64,000 nt of DNA from Proteromonas lacertae (taxonomy: Eukaryota > Sar > Bigyra > Opalinata > Proteromonadidae), in NCBI GenBank assembly GCA_002245135.1, contig NGBS01001161.1, positions 310,001 through 374,000 of the forward strand, written 5' to 3'. Below, one piece after another: positions 13,469 to 25,015 of the stretch (its first letter is position 1; every line of letters begins with the position of its first letter). The notes beneath the pieces are model-generated. The model saw only the letters and a list, made by a program, of their open reading frames with translations. It did not search any database and had not been told where the DNA came from. The position numbers and the translations under genes are program-made.

Positions 13469-15159
13469 CTAATTTACATAATAATTTACTGGTGCGACGA
13501 AATTTAGATGTAAATTTAATTGATTCAACACTGGTAATAATAAATCATTATATACTTGTATTTTTTCTGGTTCTAACTCATTGTTAGCTAAATATAAGTG
13601 TTGAAGGTTAGTTACATTGGAAACATACTTTTTCATTGTTTTTAATCCTTTAAAATCTATAACATTATCTATTTCAACAATAAGAAAATAAAGCAATACT
13701 TTGAAGTGATAAAGATTTCATATTGTGTATTGCTGAAAAATTCATGCTTAAATACTTCAATCCATGACGATCAATTCCTACATCTTCTAGTTTCAAATCA
13801 TTTAAATTAGGGAAATAGAACAAATTGTTAGAAAACACTTTTACACCATAATTACCTATATAATTACCACGAAATACAATTATCTCAACTTTATCTAAAC
13901 CTAATTTTATTGATTTATCTGATATAATTCTTTCCAAATATTCTACTTGTCTATATTTTGTTTTAGATTGATTAAAATTAATTCCATTGTGAATTGTTGA
14001 TCTTAATATGAATAACGAATCAAAAGTATTATCATTAATATGAACTGGCAAAACTTGTCGAATAGTATATAAAAGATTTTCATCATCACTATTCAAAAGT
14101 AAATTAAATAGAACTGAAAATGCCATTCTATTGTTTGAATGATCTGAATACTCATTAATAATTTTTATTATAGTTTTGATTGAATCTGATATTAAATCTA
14201 AAGCACTAAAATCAGGCAATAGAATTTTATTCATAAATGCAGACATGTAATAATTACTATCAATAATTAATTTCTTATTTCGTTTTATATTGAAGCTAAA
14301 ATTGTTATAACTACAATCTAATGTCATCATCAATTCTGTTAATGATATTCTTTTATTTATGTCTTTTGTGAATATTCTATCACATATATTAGATATCATT
14401 TCATCATTTACTGTGTTTTCATAACTACATTGAAGTATAGATTGTAGATTCACAAATGGTAAAAATCCATTGCTTAAATAAAACATCACACAACCAATTG
14501 ACCAAATATCACTTTTATATGATATTTCATATCCTTTAATTACTTCAGGAGAATCAAATATTATATCATTGCTTCTATTATATTCTTTAGATATTAGATT
14601 GTCGGTTAAATATACAGTTTCTAAGTCATCTGATAATTGTATATTTGATAGTTTAATATTTCCATGAACTATATTGTTCTGATGAATATAACTAACTATT
14701 TCTAGTAATTGCTGTAGAATATAACTTTGTATATAAAACAGTGATTCATAATCAATACAATCCATTGAAATCGAATGAAATGGATGAAGTAAAAATAAAT
14801 GATTCTGATTTTCAATATAAAATATATCTATTTTGTGAAATAACGGAGATATGTTCATTAATTGAATTGTTTGAATCTATGATTTAAGATTAAAAATAAA
14901 ATACCATCATAATTATGTCGATTTTTCTTGTTCCATCAACCTTCATTATTTTTATTACAGATTCATTAGTACTAGTCGAATTATTTGAAAAAAAACAGTG
15001 ATAGGTGCTGACTTTCTCTTCATCTCTTAAAACATGTCTGATCTGTTTATAATAACAATAAATTTGCCATACTTTGTAAATGCTGTTTTTATTTATCTTG
15101 GGCTATATAAATATAGTTTCTGAGAGTAATACGAAACTGAAACCTCTTGGCAGATGCAT
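13469..15159 (-). CDS. Pseudokinase with C-terminal leucine-rich repeats (copy 1)
   Basis: About 533 residues after splicing. The N-lobe keeps the beta-3 lysine (VIKIMK). The catalytic loop reads VHGNIKLSN where active kinases have HRDxKxxN, so the catalytic Asp is Asn and the Arg is Gly. DFG is degraded to TDN. An SPE motif and DIWSIGCVMFYL keep the C-lobe fold. The tail has LRR-like units (LPNL-type and LQHLYLANNELEPEK). Introns on the plus numbering: 13669-13699, 14877-14904 and 15103-15132, all GTAT...TAG on the coding strand. The first exon encodes only about nine residues (MHLPRGFSF) and was chosen because it opens the frame cleanly. A CCGTTTCA element lies about 105 nt upstream. It resembles the gene at 52563-54581. 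Scaffold or regulatory role is inferred from the loss of catalytic residues. Confidence 0.75.
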
Positions 15160-15263
15160 ATAATTATTTGATATCATTCTTTAGGTAGTAAAAAATAAAA
15201 TGAAACTAGTTATGCCTTTAATATGTATCTATACAAGGAGATTTGAAGAAAGAAATATAAAAA

Positions 15264-15271
15264 TGAAACGG
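15264..15271 (-). promoter_or_regulatory. CCGTTTCA element upstream of pseudokinase-LRR copy 1
   Basis: Exact CCGTTTCA in the orientation of the minus-strand gene, about 105 nt before its start at 15159. All three pseudokinase genes of the window have this element in the same orientation. Confidence 0.5.
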
Positions 15272-15334
15272 CTTATTTTTTTGAACAAATAAGAACAATT
15301 TCAAAAACATAAAATAATACAATTACAACACATC

Positions 15335-16201
15335 CTATATCATTCGAAAAGTCAATTTGGTAATATTATACTCCATTCCAAATACTTGTCTATATCCATC
15401 ATTACCTAAAATATCTCTGAAATGTGTATTCATTTTTTTAAACTCATTGTCCAAGTATTCTATATCACTATTTTCATGAGCACTATGAATAAAATCTAAT
15501 ACAGCTTTATAAATCATTCTTTTATCAACTCTCAAATTATTGTTACTATATTTATACTTGAACAACAAATCAACTCTTTTCATAATCTTAACATCTTCAG
15601 ATTCATTAGAAAAATCAATTTCTAAATATTTTTTCATCATTCCTTTTGAATTAGACATTATATTTTCTCTTAAAGTATATGTTGTTTTATTATCCCATTG
15701 TTTTTCACATTCACTTAAATATTTATCCCAACCATAACCATAGACACCATATAGAGTATAAGATAATGATCCTCCATATAACTGAGACTTGTCCATTGCT
15801 ACTCCAGCAGTATACATGATTCTATTAGCCATCTGATGACAAACACCTTTAACACCATATAGTATTCCACAAGTATCATCAGAAGCATTAAAAATGTTGT
15901 TTGAACGAATTGAACCATATTTCCCTGAAACAATTGTAATTGATTTTTGTAAATCACCTGTTGCTTTCATCGAGTAACGTATTTTATCAGTGATTGGTGT
16001 ATTGCCTGTGCATGCAAATATGTATTTATCCTCAGTTTGAGTATACACACCTGTATGATCTAACCAACTAGCAATATCAGTAGGCTGAGCATATACAACC
16101 AATTCAGTATCTAAAGATAGTTCTTTAGATTGACTTAATACAAATAACAAGCAAAAAATGAATATCATTCTAAAGAGGATGGAATATATTGAAAAAAACA
16201 C
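15335..16201 (-). CDS. Secreted protein with CHQMANR motif, family not identified
   Basis: Single-exon gene of 288 codons. The N-terminus is hydrophobic; a start at the internal Met giving MIFIFCLLFVLSQS is a textbook signal peptide, so the true start may be 11 codons downstream of 16201. The mature part has IFACTGNTPITDKIRYS, a Cys/His motif GVCHQMANRIMYTAG and several aromatics near YGVYGYGWDKY. I have the impression of bacterial secreted proteins carrying a similar GVCHQ..NR core, but cannot name a family. The C-terminal third is charged and probably helical. There is no intron, unlike most neighbours, which fits (but does not prove) a late arrival by transfer. It diverges from BBIP1 with only 59 bp between starts. 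Confidence 0.7.
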   Translation of the reverse strand: MFFSIYSILFRMIFIFCLLFVLSQSKELSLDTELVVYAQPTDIASWLDHTGVYTQTEDKYIFACTGNTPITDKIRYSMKATGDLQKSITIVSGKYGSIRSNNIFNASDDTCGILYGVKGVCHQMANRIMYTAGVAMDKSQLYGGSLSYTLYGVYGYGWDKYLSECEKQWDNKTTYTLRENIMSNSKGMMKKYLEIDFSNESEDVKIMKRVDLLFKYKYSNNNLRVDKRMIYKAVLDFIHSAHENSDIEYLDNEFKKMNTHFRDILGNDGYRQVFGMEYNITKLTFRMI

Positions 16202-16260
16202 ATAAATACATGTATTGTAGTGTATTTGATTGTATTGTGAGTTTTTAAATTTTTCGTTTT

Positions 16261-16492
16261 ATGTCGCAAGTATTTTGTTAGAATTATATGTTTATAGGCA
16301 TCACAAGTGAATGTTACAGAGATTATGCCAAAGGCTGGTTTAGTTTATTCAGAAAAGGGTAATTTAAGTGAAACTTTATGTAAACCAAAAATATTACCAA
16401 TAAAATCGGCAAACTTGGAAAAAATAGAAGAATTAGAAAGGTTGGCAGCAACAGGAGCCGGTAATCCAGCAAATCCAATTGGAACAAGCTAA
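16261..16492 (+). CDS. BBIP1: BBSome-interacting protein 1 (BBIP10/BBS18)
   Basis: Tiny two-exon gene of 67 codons: exon 1 is only ATG TCG CAA, intron 16270-16297, then exon 2. The core LCKPKILPIKS followed by LEKIEELERLAA matches the signature of BBIP1 (LCKPKLLPLKS, LEKLEKM), preceded by an acceptable MPKAGLVYSEKG stretch. In other organisms BBIP1 is a small subunit of the BBSome, which carries membrane proteins in cilia. Finding it implies a working BBSome and agrees with the axonemal genes at the right end. It lies convergent with the Hsp70-like gene (68 bp gap) and divergent from the secreted protein gene. A CGTTTT stretch directly precedes the ATG. Confidence 0.85.
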
Positions 16493-16560
16493 TATTTATT
16501 GTTTTTAATATTTTAAAAAAGTACTATGTATAAATAATTGTATTATTATCTAATAAATAA

Positions 16561-18009
16561 TCAATAAAAAGGATTAAAGCCAGGAAATAACACAATTTCA
16601 TCTTTTGATGTAGAAAGATGTAAACTAATCAATTCTTTTTCATCTATGTTTATTGATATTCTAATCAACTCATTTGAATCAATTAGGATACTGTCAATTA
16701 GAATCTCTTTTTTATCATTTCCTACTCCACATATATCTAAACTATACTTATAACTGTCATCTGGGTTTATAATAATTTCATTTGAATCAAACGGTAAAAC
16801 AGTATATTTTTTAGCTAAATATATATATCCATTTTTTAGTTTCAAAACAACATCATAAGTTAAAACAGGAATAATTTTGTATTTTCCGTATTTTTCACCA
16901 TAAATAGCAGCACCAATAGATTCTGTACCTTTTTGTGTTTTTTCATCCAGAATAGGAATATTAACACTATTAAATTTTAATTGATCAGAAAACAATCTAT
17001 TGAGCGAAGGATTAGAACATGTACCAGTAGTTATTATATAACATATATCATTTTTAGGTAGAATATCTATTACAGACTGATGATATTGATTTATAATACC
17101 ACTCATTATTTCAAATTCTATTACTATATCATCACATGCATCTAATTCATTTCCATTAGTGAAAATACTGATATAATCAATTACATTATTATGAATTTGA
17201 TATTTCTTTGAAGAATCAATCTCTTCAGATATATTTTTCTTGTAATAATTTAGTACATAATCTTCAATCATATATACTAATCCTTTTTGATATGACAAAC
17301 AGTTATAATACAACAGTTGTAATTCAGTATTTCCTTTTTCTTTATCTTCAACAATTCTATATTCTGAAACGGTTGTTGTTTTACCTCCACAATGTAAAAC
17401 TATTATATTTTCTTCATTATTTTGTTTTTTATGAATATAATCTTCTGAATCAATGTATGTAATTATAGATGCTGCTGGTTCTGGAATGTAATATGACAAT
17501 TCAATTTGTGAATCAATAACTATATCATGTAACGCTAATTTTTGGAACAGATTATAATATAAAGGATATGTAAGAACAACTGTTAATTTTGAACTTTCAG
17601 GTGAACTTATTTTCTTAAATGAATTCTCATAAAAATACGAAATAAGAGTAGAAATAATCTGTTGAATAGTGTATGATTTTTTTTCATTATTAACTTTCCA
17701 TTCAATTTTTATTTCATCCCTTTCATCCTTTATTATTTTTTTGTAAAACGAAATAGTGTCTTCATCTAAATCACTATAACATTGTCCAACAAATAATTTA
17801 AAGTTATTAATATAATTAGATGAAGTAATATTCTGAACTTGTAACTTATTCTTTAAAGCTTTTATACACATTGGCTTGTAATCTATAGGAATATCAGCCA
17901 AAGAAAAATTGTTAGCAGATGTATTAAATGCACTATTAGTAATTGTATTACCTATATATAAACCTAAATACTTAAGACAATTCATTAAATTTTGATTTTT
18001 CTGGTTCAA
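16561..18009 (-). CDS. Divergent Hsp70-family protein (HSPA14/Ssz1-like)
   Basis: Intronless, 482 codons. The opening GLYIGNT corresponds to the Hsp70 phosphate-1 loop (GIDLGTT). YYIPEPAASIITY matches the Hsp70 segment with EPTAAA. The IIVLHCGGKTTTVSEY segment corresponds to phosphate-2 (DLGGGT), and the ESIGAAIYGE segment to the adenosine/connect-2 region (AxGAA). The substrate-binding part is short, as in the ribosome-associated Hsp70s HSPA14 and Ssz1 (about 510-540 aa). Residues of the ATP site differ from canonical Hsp70, so weak or no ATPase activity is possible (inference). The Met at codon 9 (17985) places GLYIGNT at the usual distance from the start and is an alternative. The start lies only 26-50 bp from the ELP1 start on the other strand. 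Confidence 0.65.
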   Translation of the reverse strand: MNQKNQNLMNCLKYLGLYIGNTITNSAFNTSANNFSLADIPIDYKPMCIKALKNKLQVQNITSSNYINNFKLFVGQCYSDLDEDTISFYKKIIKDERDEIKIEWKVNNEKKSYTIQQIISTLISYFYENSFKKISSPESSKLTVVLTYPLYYNLFQKLALHDIVIDSQIELSYYIPEPAASIITYIDSEDYIHKKQNNEENIIVLHCGGKTTTVSEYRIVEDKEKGNTELQLLYYNCLSYQKGLVYMIEDYVLNYYKKNISEEIDSSKKYQIHNNVIDYISIFTNGNELDACDDIVIEFEIMSGIINQYHQSVIDILPKNDICYIITTGTCSNPSLNRLFSDQLKFNSVNIPILDEKTQKGTESIGAAIYGEKYGKYKIIPVLTYDVVLKLKNGYIYLAKKYTVLPFDSNEIIINPDDSYKYSLDICGVGNDKKEILIDSILIDSNELIRISINIDEKELISLHLSTSKDEIVLFPGFNPFY

Positions 18010-18035
18010 ACCTTTTCAAGCTTTGTTTTTCATTA

Positions 18036-19190
18036 ATGAGGAATTTAATCTTATTAAGTGAAAAACATATCACTAATATTAATATATTAGATAAGTCAGC
18101 ACTTCAAACAACATTTACAAAGAGTCCGACTGATAATAGAACTTATTTCTTGACTGTAAGTGGAGAGATAATAGAAGAAAACGAAGTATAGTCTCTTTTT
18201 TATGCTCAAATCATAGAATATTTGTGTAATTGCAGATGAACTACCTGATTTAAAAGACAATGAGTGGTTTTTATTGTTCTTCATTGTAGAGACAGAATCA
18301 TTGTGTTGCGTGTCAAAGAATGGTTCTATTGTTAATTATGATATTGATTCTAAGTCATGTAGTTTAATTGGTTCAATTTCAGATGGAATAAAAAGTCTAG
18401 AATGGAATATGGACCAATCAGTATTACTCTATAGTACTATAATATTTCAATAGTTAATTGCAATTATTACAAATGTAGGAAATGTGTTAGTAATGACCAA
18501 TGAGTGGGATACTTTAGGAGAAGTACCATTAATTGATTTTAGTCCATCAAGCCAAACCCAAATCTCATGGAGAGGAAATGAAGACATTTTCAGTATTACA
18601 TTTTGTAATGATAAAGATCAAAACATGATAATTACATTTAACAAAGAATTGAATATAATATCAAAAGCGAGAGATATTGATGATAAACAGTTGGATAATT
18701 TACTGCCAATTATATCATGGAGATATTCAATGGAAATATTAGCAACAGCAGAAATGACTAAGAGGAATATAAATATTCTGTTATTGGAATTAAATGGGTT
18801 TAAAAGATCTAGTTTTTCATTGAGATTAAATACACTTGAAAATGTATATTTATTGTATTATATTACAATTTATAGTTTGAATTAAAAAAAATGAGTTGGA
18901 ATATGACAAGTGATTTGCTTTGTGTTATTTATACCCAAAATGATAAAACATATTGTGAAATATGGTGTAGAAATAATTATTATTGGTATTTGAAATATCA
19001 ACATATTTTCAATAACAAATCTATACTTCATTGCGAATGGGATATTAACAGTCCATATTTATTATATATATTATTATCAAATGGTGAATTTATTGAAATG
19101 AATTACTATTGTGATATTAATTCATTTGTAAGTAGTGACAATGATAACCTGATTGGTGTTATTGATGGATCAACTTTGAAATTGACAAAT

Positions 19191-19224
<34 letters not shown>

Positions 19225-22159
19225 GATAATCGTTATTATATTAATCAAATAGAATAATATTATACCTCCACCATTTTCTGAGTTTGAATTGGTCACTGAT
19301 TCTCCTATCTTATCATTCGTTATTTGTAATGATTATATGTTATTATATTCTGCTAATAATGCAATTACAGTGTATAAATATGACAAAGAAAAATGTGAAT
19401 GTAACAAACAGAACTCAATTCAATTGGATAATGACATTTATTTAGGAAAACTAAGACAAATGATAAATACAAATAAACAGACTGAAATAGCAATGATTTT
19501 ATGTAAAAGAGAGTGTAATAATATCATTACTATTGATTTTAGTGAAGATTTTTCAGCCATTAAAATTATTAATGTTATTGAATATGCTCATTATATTAAC
19601 AGAATAACAATAAGTGAAGATAATATAGAGGTAGTATCAGATGAAGGAATAATATCAAAATATAATAATGTTACTAAGAAATGGACTGATTTATATAGAC
19701 TAAATGAATCAATTGTTTCTATCAAATCAGTAAGAATCAATGGAGTAGAATATATATTGAGCTTGTCGCAAAATAATAACACTTTGTACTGTAATAATGA
19801 TGTTTTAATAAAAGGAATTACATCATTTGATATATTATACAATTACAATTGTGTTTTATATGTAAAGAATGTTATTCAACAATCTATTATATGTTTTATT
19901 CCATTCAATAATGTATATATATATATATATATATATATTTGAATGCTTATATGTATTTGAATAGATTATTAATAAGAATATTGAATTATCGCTGTTAGGA
20001 ATACCAGTTATTCCATTGTTATCACATCCAACAGAAAAAGGATCTCATTTAGTATTATCCAATCAAAATTCAGTAAAAATAACCATTCAAACTCCAAGAG
20101 GTAATATTGAAACAGTAAGTCCAAGATATTTAGTATATATCAAAATAATCAATCTTTTGAATGAAAGAAAATGGAAAGAATCATTTGAATTAGCAAGAAC
20201 TAATCGTGTTGATTTAGATATCATATGTGATATAAATCCTCAAAGATTCATTCATTATATTGAAGAATTTATAGAACAAGTGAATATTATCAATTGGTTG
20301 AATATCTTTATTATGAATTTAAAGAAGTATTTATGTATATATTTTATAATTTATAGTGATAATATCATTCCATCAGATATTGTGAGTTTCTTACCTGAAT
20401 CATTACATGAAGAAAACGAAGAAGAAGAAAATAAATATAACCCATCTCAAAAGATAGATATAATCTGTAGAACAATAAGAGATGTAATGATTAAAAAGGA
20501 TTTATTGTATTACAGTTTGTCCATTATTTCAACTTATATAAAGCAGAATCAATGGTTAAAAGCTTTAGAGTTTATATATTCGAATATATTTTCAAAATCA
20601 AGTGAATTAGATAAAGCTATAGACTATATTACAGTAATAAAAGATTCAGAAGATTTATATAACTTATCATTAGAATTATATAACATTAAATTGGCAAAGT
20701 TGATAATAAAAAACTCTCAATTAAATCCACAAGAATATATTCCATTCTTAATAAATCTAGAAACTATGGAAGAATTGTATATATATATATATATATATTG
20801 TTATTATAAATATAGAGAAAAACAATATAACATAGACTTATATTTAGAGAATTATGATAAAGCAATTACTCATTATTTTCAAATGTTATATCCAATAGAA
20901 AGTGAAGAGGAAGAGGAAGAACCAAAAAAAGTGGTATATAAAGAACAACCAACATTTGAAAATGCATTATCTTTAATCACAGCTAACCATTTATATAAAA
21001 CAGTAATAGATTTAATAAGCAATAATAACTATGGTATCGATGAAGAAAAGAAAAATATAATCTATAAAGGTTATGGAGATTACTTGGTAGAGAATAAAAA
21101 ATTCGTTGAAGCTGTTCATATATACTGCAACATTAAAAATCAGAGTAAAGAAATAAAAGAAGTGATATTGAAGTGTAGTCAAGAATGTGGATTATGGTAT
21201 ATTACTTTGAAAATGATAAATGAATTAAAAATTGAAGATAGTTCAGAAATATCAACAATTATTAGTAATATGATTGAAACAATAACTAAAAGTGGAAATA
21301 ACAGTGATTTTGTTATATGTGCAAATTTATTGGTTAAATATTGTGATGATTGTGAACAAGCAATTACCTTGTTGAATAAATATAATGTATAGTTATATAT
21401 ATATATATTCATAATAGTTATGGAATGAATCGTTAGGTATTTGTCTAGAGAATAATCGTAGTGATTTAATCGAAACTATAATTATTCCTACTTTATTAGA
21501 ACATTATGGTAAAGAATTAGAAGATATAGAATCATATAAAATTAAATATGAATATAGCATAAACAGATTGGAAATCATCAATAAGCAGAAGGAATTAATG
21601 AAAGGAAGAGATTGTATTTATTATTATTTATTACTATTATATTGAAATAGTGTGTGTTGAAAATATGATGGATGATGAGACAAATAGTGTTATTAGTGGA
21701 ATAAGTGGAATTAGTTCTTTGACTGGTTTAACATCAATGTCTTCAACTGTTTCTGTAATGTCAAGTAGATCAAATAGAACAGTTCATTGGGATAGAGGAA
21801 CTGAGTTTTCAGCTAAAATGAAAAGTGATACAAATCAAAGACAAAGACGGAATAAGAATAAAAGTAAAAAAGTACATGAAGGAAGTCCAGGTGAAGAAAA
21901 ACATTTAAGAGAAATTATTAATCAAATCCAAAGAAAAATTGATGAATCTAAACCAAGAATTAAAGAAATGTGTAGTGCATTGACTTACCATGGATATATA
22001 AAAGAAGCTAAATCTCTGCAAAATGCATTTATTGGATTGATGAAAACAATTGAAACTTTGAAAGTTCCTAAAGAAATAATTAATGAAGATGAAAAGAGAA
22101 AAGAAGATGATGTAAAAGTTTCAAGTGAAAAAGACATTTTTGGATGGGATTATTTGTGA
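18036..22159 (+). CDS. ELP1: Elongator complex protein 1 (IKAP homologue)
   Basis: About 1,260 residues, close to the usual 1,300. It begins MRNLILLSEKHI as ELP1 proteins do, carries the beta-propeller signature QISWRGNEDIFSI, the IIPPPFSEFEL segment, then QTPRGNIETVSPRYLV at the start of the alpha-solenoid, and ends with a Ser-rich stretch and DIFGWDYL. ELP1 is the scaffold of Elongator, which modifies wobble uridines in tRNA. Nine introns: 18186-18216, 18421-18453, 18844-18875, 19197-19252, 19913-19964, 20327-20356, 20777-20815, 21387-21417, 21614-21650. Three of them contain (TA)n tracts; two have lengths divisible by three and would not break the frame if retained. SUA5 nearby also serves tRNA modification, probably by chance. 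Confidence 0.93.
19199..19224. repeat. (TA)n microsatellite inside an ELP1 intron
   Basis: Uninterrupted TA dinucleotide run immediately after the GTATAT splice donor of the intron at 19197-19252. It reads as Tyr-Ile repeats if translated, but frame and family conservation place it in an intron. Confidence 0.9.
19914..19938. repeat. (TA)n microsatellite inside an ELP1 intron
   Basis: TA run at the 5' end of the intron 19913-19964. Same arrangement as the previous tract, directly overlapping the donor site. Confidence 0.9.
20778..20799. repeat. (TA)n microsatellite inside an ELP1 intron
   Basis: TA run at the donor end of the 39-nt intron 20777-20815. The intron length is a multiple of three, so length variation here could be mistaken for coding variation. 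Confidence 0.85.
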
Positions 22160-22248
22160 GAATAATCAATTATTATTGTTTTTGTTTTTTTTGTTTTTTG
22201 TTTTTGATGTTGATGTTGAAAATTAAAAATAAATCTAAAAATAAATAA

Positions 22249-23346
22249 TTAGAGTAAATAATTATAAAAATTCCACAAATATAGAATACCACTTGATGAT
22301 ACTGCATGAATTGCTGTTATATTACTTTCTTTATATAGTTTTAATTGGTTAAACACATTTACATGAATATAATATGAAAAATTATTAAACCAAGTAATAT
22401 TGGTTATATTCAATGAATAAATAATCTGTCCGTAATAAAGATCTTCGATTGAATGAATAGGTAAAACATTCATGTAATTACTTACAATTAATTGAATAAA
22501 CCTTCTAGAGAATATATAAAAAGCTCCACAAGGATATTGTACATTTGTTTTTATATTACCACTATCATACATTTTCATATCATTTTCACTTGCTACTAAT
22601 ATGTAACCAATTATATCACTGTTATACTTTGATAAAATTGAAGAAATTCTATCTGTTTTCAAATATAAATCAGAATTTGCTCTGACAATATAAATAACTC
22701 CAGGATAATTCTCCAATATATACTTATATGATAATAACAACTGTAATGTAATATGTTTGTATGAATTGGTAAAATTAAAGACAATTACATCATTATACTT
22801 CGTACTTTCTTCTATCAAATATTGAAATGGATATTCATCTGCTATTCCCATAAAGAACAAACATTTATAAATGTAATTTGACTGAGTTTTGATTGTACAA
22901 TATGTATTTCTTATAGAAATTCTTGGTTTAATTTGAGATGGACTGATTGGAATAATAATAATTACATTTGGATGAAGATCATTCAAGTGAGGTGATATTA
23001 ATACTGAATGATTGAGAATAAGATGTGAATAAAACGATTGATTGAATTTATTCTTTTTGTAATACAGTTTTGAGTATTTTGTATTATATATATCTACATC
23101 TTTGTGCATACAATTAATAAGTGGTTTACTATTCATACAACCAATCAACTCTTCATATTGAGCTTGTAGTTGTTTCTTTTCTTTTTCATATAACTTAGTA
23201 AAGGTATCATAATTAGATTCATACTGAATGTATAAATATAAAATGTTTAATGTAAAAGACACAACATACAAAATACTTAAAACAATCAACAAAAACAACA
23301 CTAATAAAACTAGTATTACAACATTGTGTGTTTTAATGAATTGCAT
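22249..23346 (-). CDS. Beta-1,3-glycosyltransferase, GT31 (galactosyltransferase) family
   Basis: Intronless gene of 365 codons with a type II membrane layout: short cytosolic end, hydrophobic anchor (VVILVLLVLFLLIVLSILYV, residues about 9-28), coiled stem, then a catalytic domain from about residue 130. GT31 landmarks are visible: RISIRNTYC (RxxIRxTW), FNFTNSYKHITLQLLLSYKY (D..DxYxNLTLK), RANSDLYL in the DxD position, YPCGAFYIFSRRFI and SIEDLYYGQ (EDVxxG). It most likely adds beta-1,3-linked sugar in the Golgi. The DxD motif is atypical (only one Asp is preserved), so donor use is uncertain. It is separated by about 250 bp from SUA5, which lies upstream in the same orientation. Confidence 0.8.
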   Translation of the reverse strand: MQFIKTHNVVILVLLVLFLLIVLSILYVVSFTLNILYLYIQYESNYDTFTKLYEKEKKQLQAQYEELIGCMNSKPLINCMHKDVDIYNTKYSKLYYKKNKFNQSFYSHLILNHSVLISPHLNDLHPNVIIIIPISPSQIKPRISIRNTYCTIKTQSNYIYKCLFFMGIADEYPFQYLIEESTKYNDVIVFNFTNSYKHITLQLLLSYKYILENYPGVIYIVRANSDLYLKTDRISSILSKYNSDIIGYILVASENDMKMYDSGNIKTNVQYPCGAFYIFSRRFIQLIVSNYMNVLPIHSIEDLYYGQIIYSLNITNITWFNNFSYYIHVNVFNQLKLYKESNITAIHAVSSSGILYLWNFYNYLL

Positions 23347-23598
23347 ATTACCATTTCTGATGATTTAGTCTGAAGAAATAAGAAGAAAGAATAAAATTAA
23401 AAATTGACATAAATGTGACAGCGTAAATGTAATTATTATACATCTTGTTAAATATAACAGGCTTCTATTGTTCTTATATTCTCAATGATGATATTATGAA
23501 AATCAAACACATGCACAAAAAATAAATAGAAAAAGAAACACACATTTATTAATCTTCAATTAACTTCTACAAATTATAAAACTATGAAGTATATATAA

Positions 23599-24926
23599 TT
23601 AAACAATAAAATATACATTTCCATCTTTGTATATAAGCTGTTTACCAGAAGCAGATCTAAACATTCTATCATACAAAGCTGGCATAAACTCATCCTCATT
23701 CTTGTATTGAATATCACATAATAGAATTTTGTCAATTCCATCTATTTTTTCACATTCTCTTAATAAATTGAAAAACACATGTGCACCTTCTTTACAACTT
23801 CCAACTTCAGATAAATCTTTATATACTTTTACTTTTTCTTTTAATTCACCAAAATGATGATTAAAATCTATCAACAAAGTCTTATCTAAATCAAAATCAA
23901 TCACTATATTATTATTGTCTTTATTCATTTCAGATGGATATTTAACAAGATATGTTTCTTGTTTCGGTGCATAATGTTTAACCATTTGTCCTGGAGCTGT
24001 TTGACCTTCATCTGTAGCATTATCAACTTTATTCTCTATACAATTAATTTTGATTGATTTTTCGTTGATATCATCTAAAGCTTTTCGAAGTGCAAATTCT
24101 GAAATACCTCCACGACGATATACGATAATCTTTATTTAATATACAATAAATATATAATAATATACTTGGTTATTATCTAAATCAATTTTTGCTACAGTAC
24201 TTTCAATCCCAATTGTACAATCACAACCTCTATAGATAATAGAAACTTTATATATATAATACGTTTTACCACCATCTATAATATGTATATCTGACTCTCC
24301 TAAGTCATTCATTACATGTTCAGCTGTTGTAGGTGAAATGTGATTAAACTTATTTGCACTTGGTGCAGCGATTGGTCTGTCTGATAATTCTATAAGCTGT
24401 AATGCAATAGGATGGTTTGGCATTCTAAAACCAATACAACCAGTTCCTGCTGACACTATTTATTGAGATAATAGAGTTAATTATATGAAAAAAGTATACA
24501 TGCCAATGGTAATGTATCTTTTGCTTTAGCAACTAACGTTAAAGGACCTGGCCAAAATTGAGATGATAAATATTTGAATAGGTTTTTTGTCTATCAATAT
24601 AAATTACAAAATAGAAATACTCTATCTGGAACATCAATATAAGTCAATGCATGTTCAGGCGATTTGACATGAACTATCAAAGGGTCTAAGCTCAATAAGT
24701 AAATATGAAATACCTGTCAAAGGTCTGCCTTTTACTTTGAATATATTTCTTACAGCTGTTTCATGAGTAGCATCAGCACCAAGACCATATACAGTTTCTA
24801 ATGAATTAAAAGATTAACTCTACCAGTAGGGAATGCGACTAATTCACCTCTTCTTATGGCATCTGCTGCTATTTTCATGTTATCAACAGTATAAGACAGT
24901 AGTTTAGCTTTCCGTATGACACTCAT
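23599..24926 (-). CDS. SUA5: Threonylcarbamoyl-AMP synthase (Sua5/YrdC)
   Basis: Multi-exon gene encoding about 380 residues. Exons give IRRGELVAFPT, ETVYGLGADATHETAVRNIF, KGRPLTDPLIVHV, FWPGPLTLVAKA, SAGTGCIGFRMPNHPIA, PIAAPSANKFNHISPT and CTIGIESTVAKID, which together are the YrdC domain. The C-terminal Sua5 domain is reached through APGQMVKHYAPK, the linker that closes over the active site. It makes the threonylcarbamoyl-adenylate needed for t6A37 of tRNA. At least six introns fit, all starting GTA(T/G); the last acceptor ends AAAG instead of TAG. The start codons of SUA5 and PSMD6 diverge with 89 bp between them. Confidence 0.9.
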
Positions 24927-25015
24927 TTCTACAACATTGAAAACCGAAAATATTAACCCCGAATTCAAAATTCTTAATTTTCTTCCTGTTTTTTCTAGAT
25001 AAGTAAAAATCAGCT

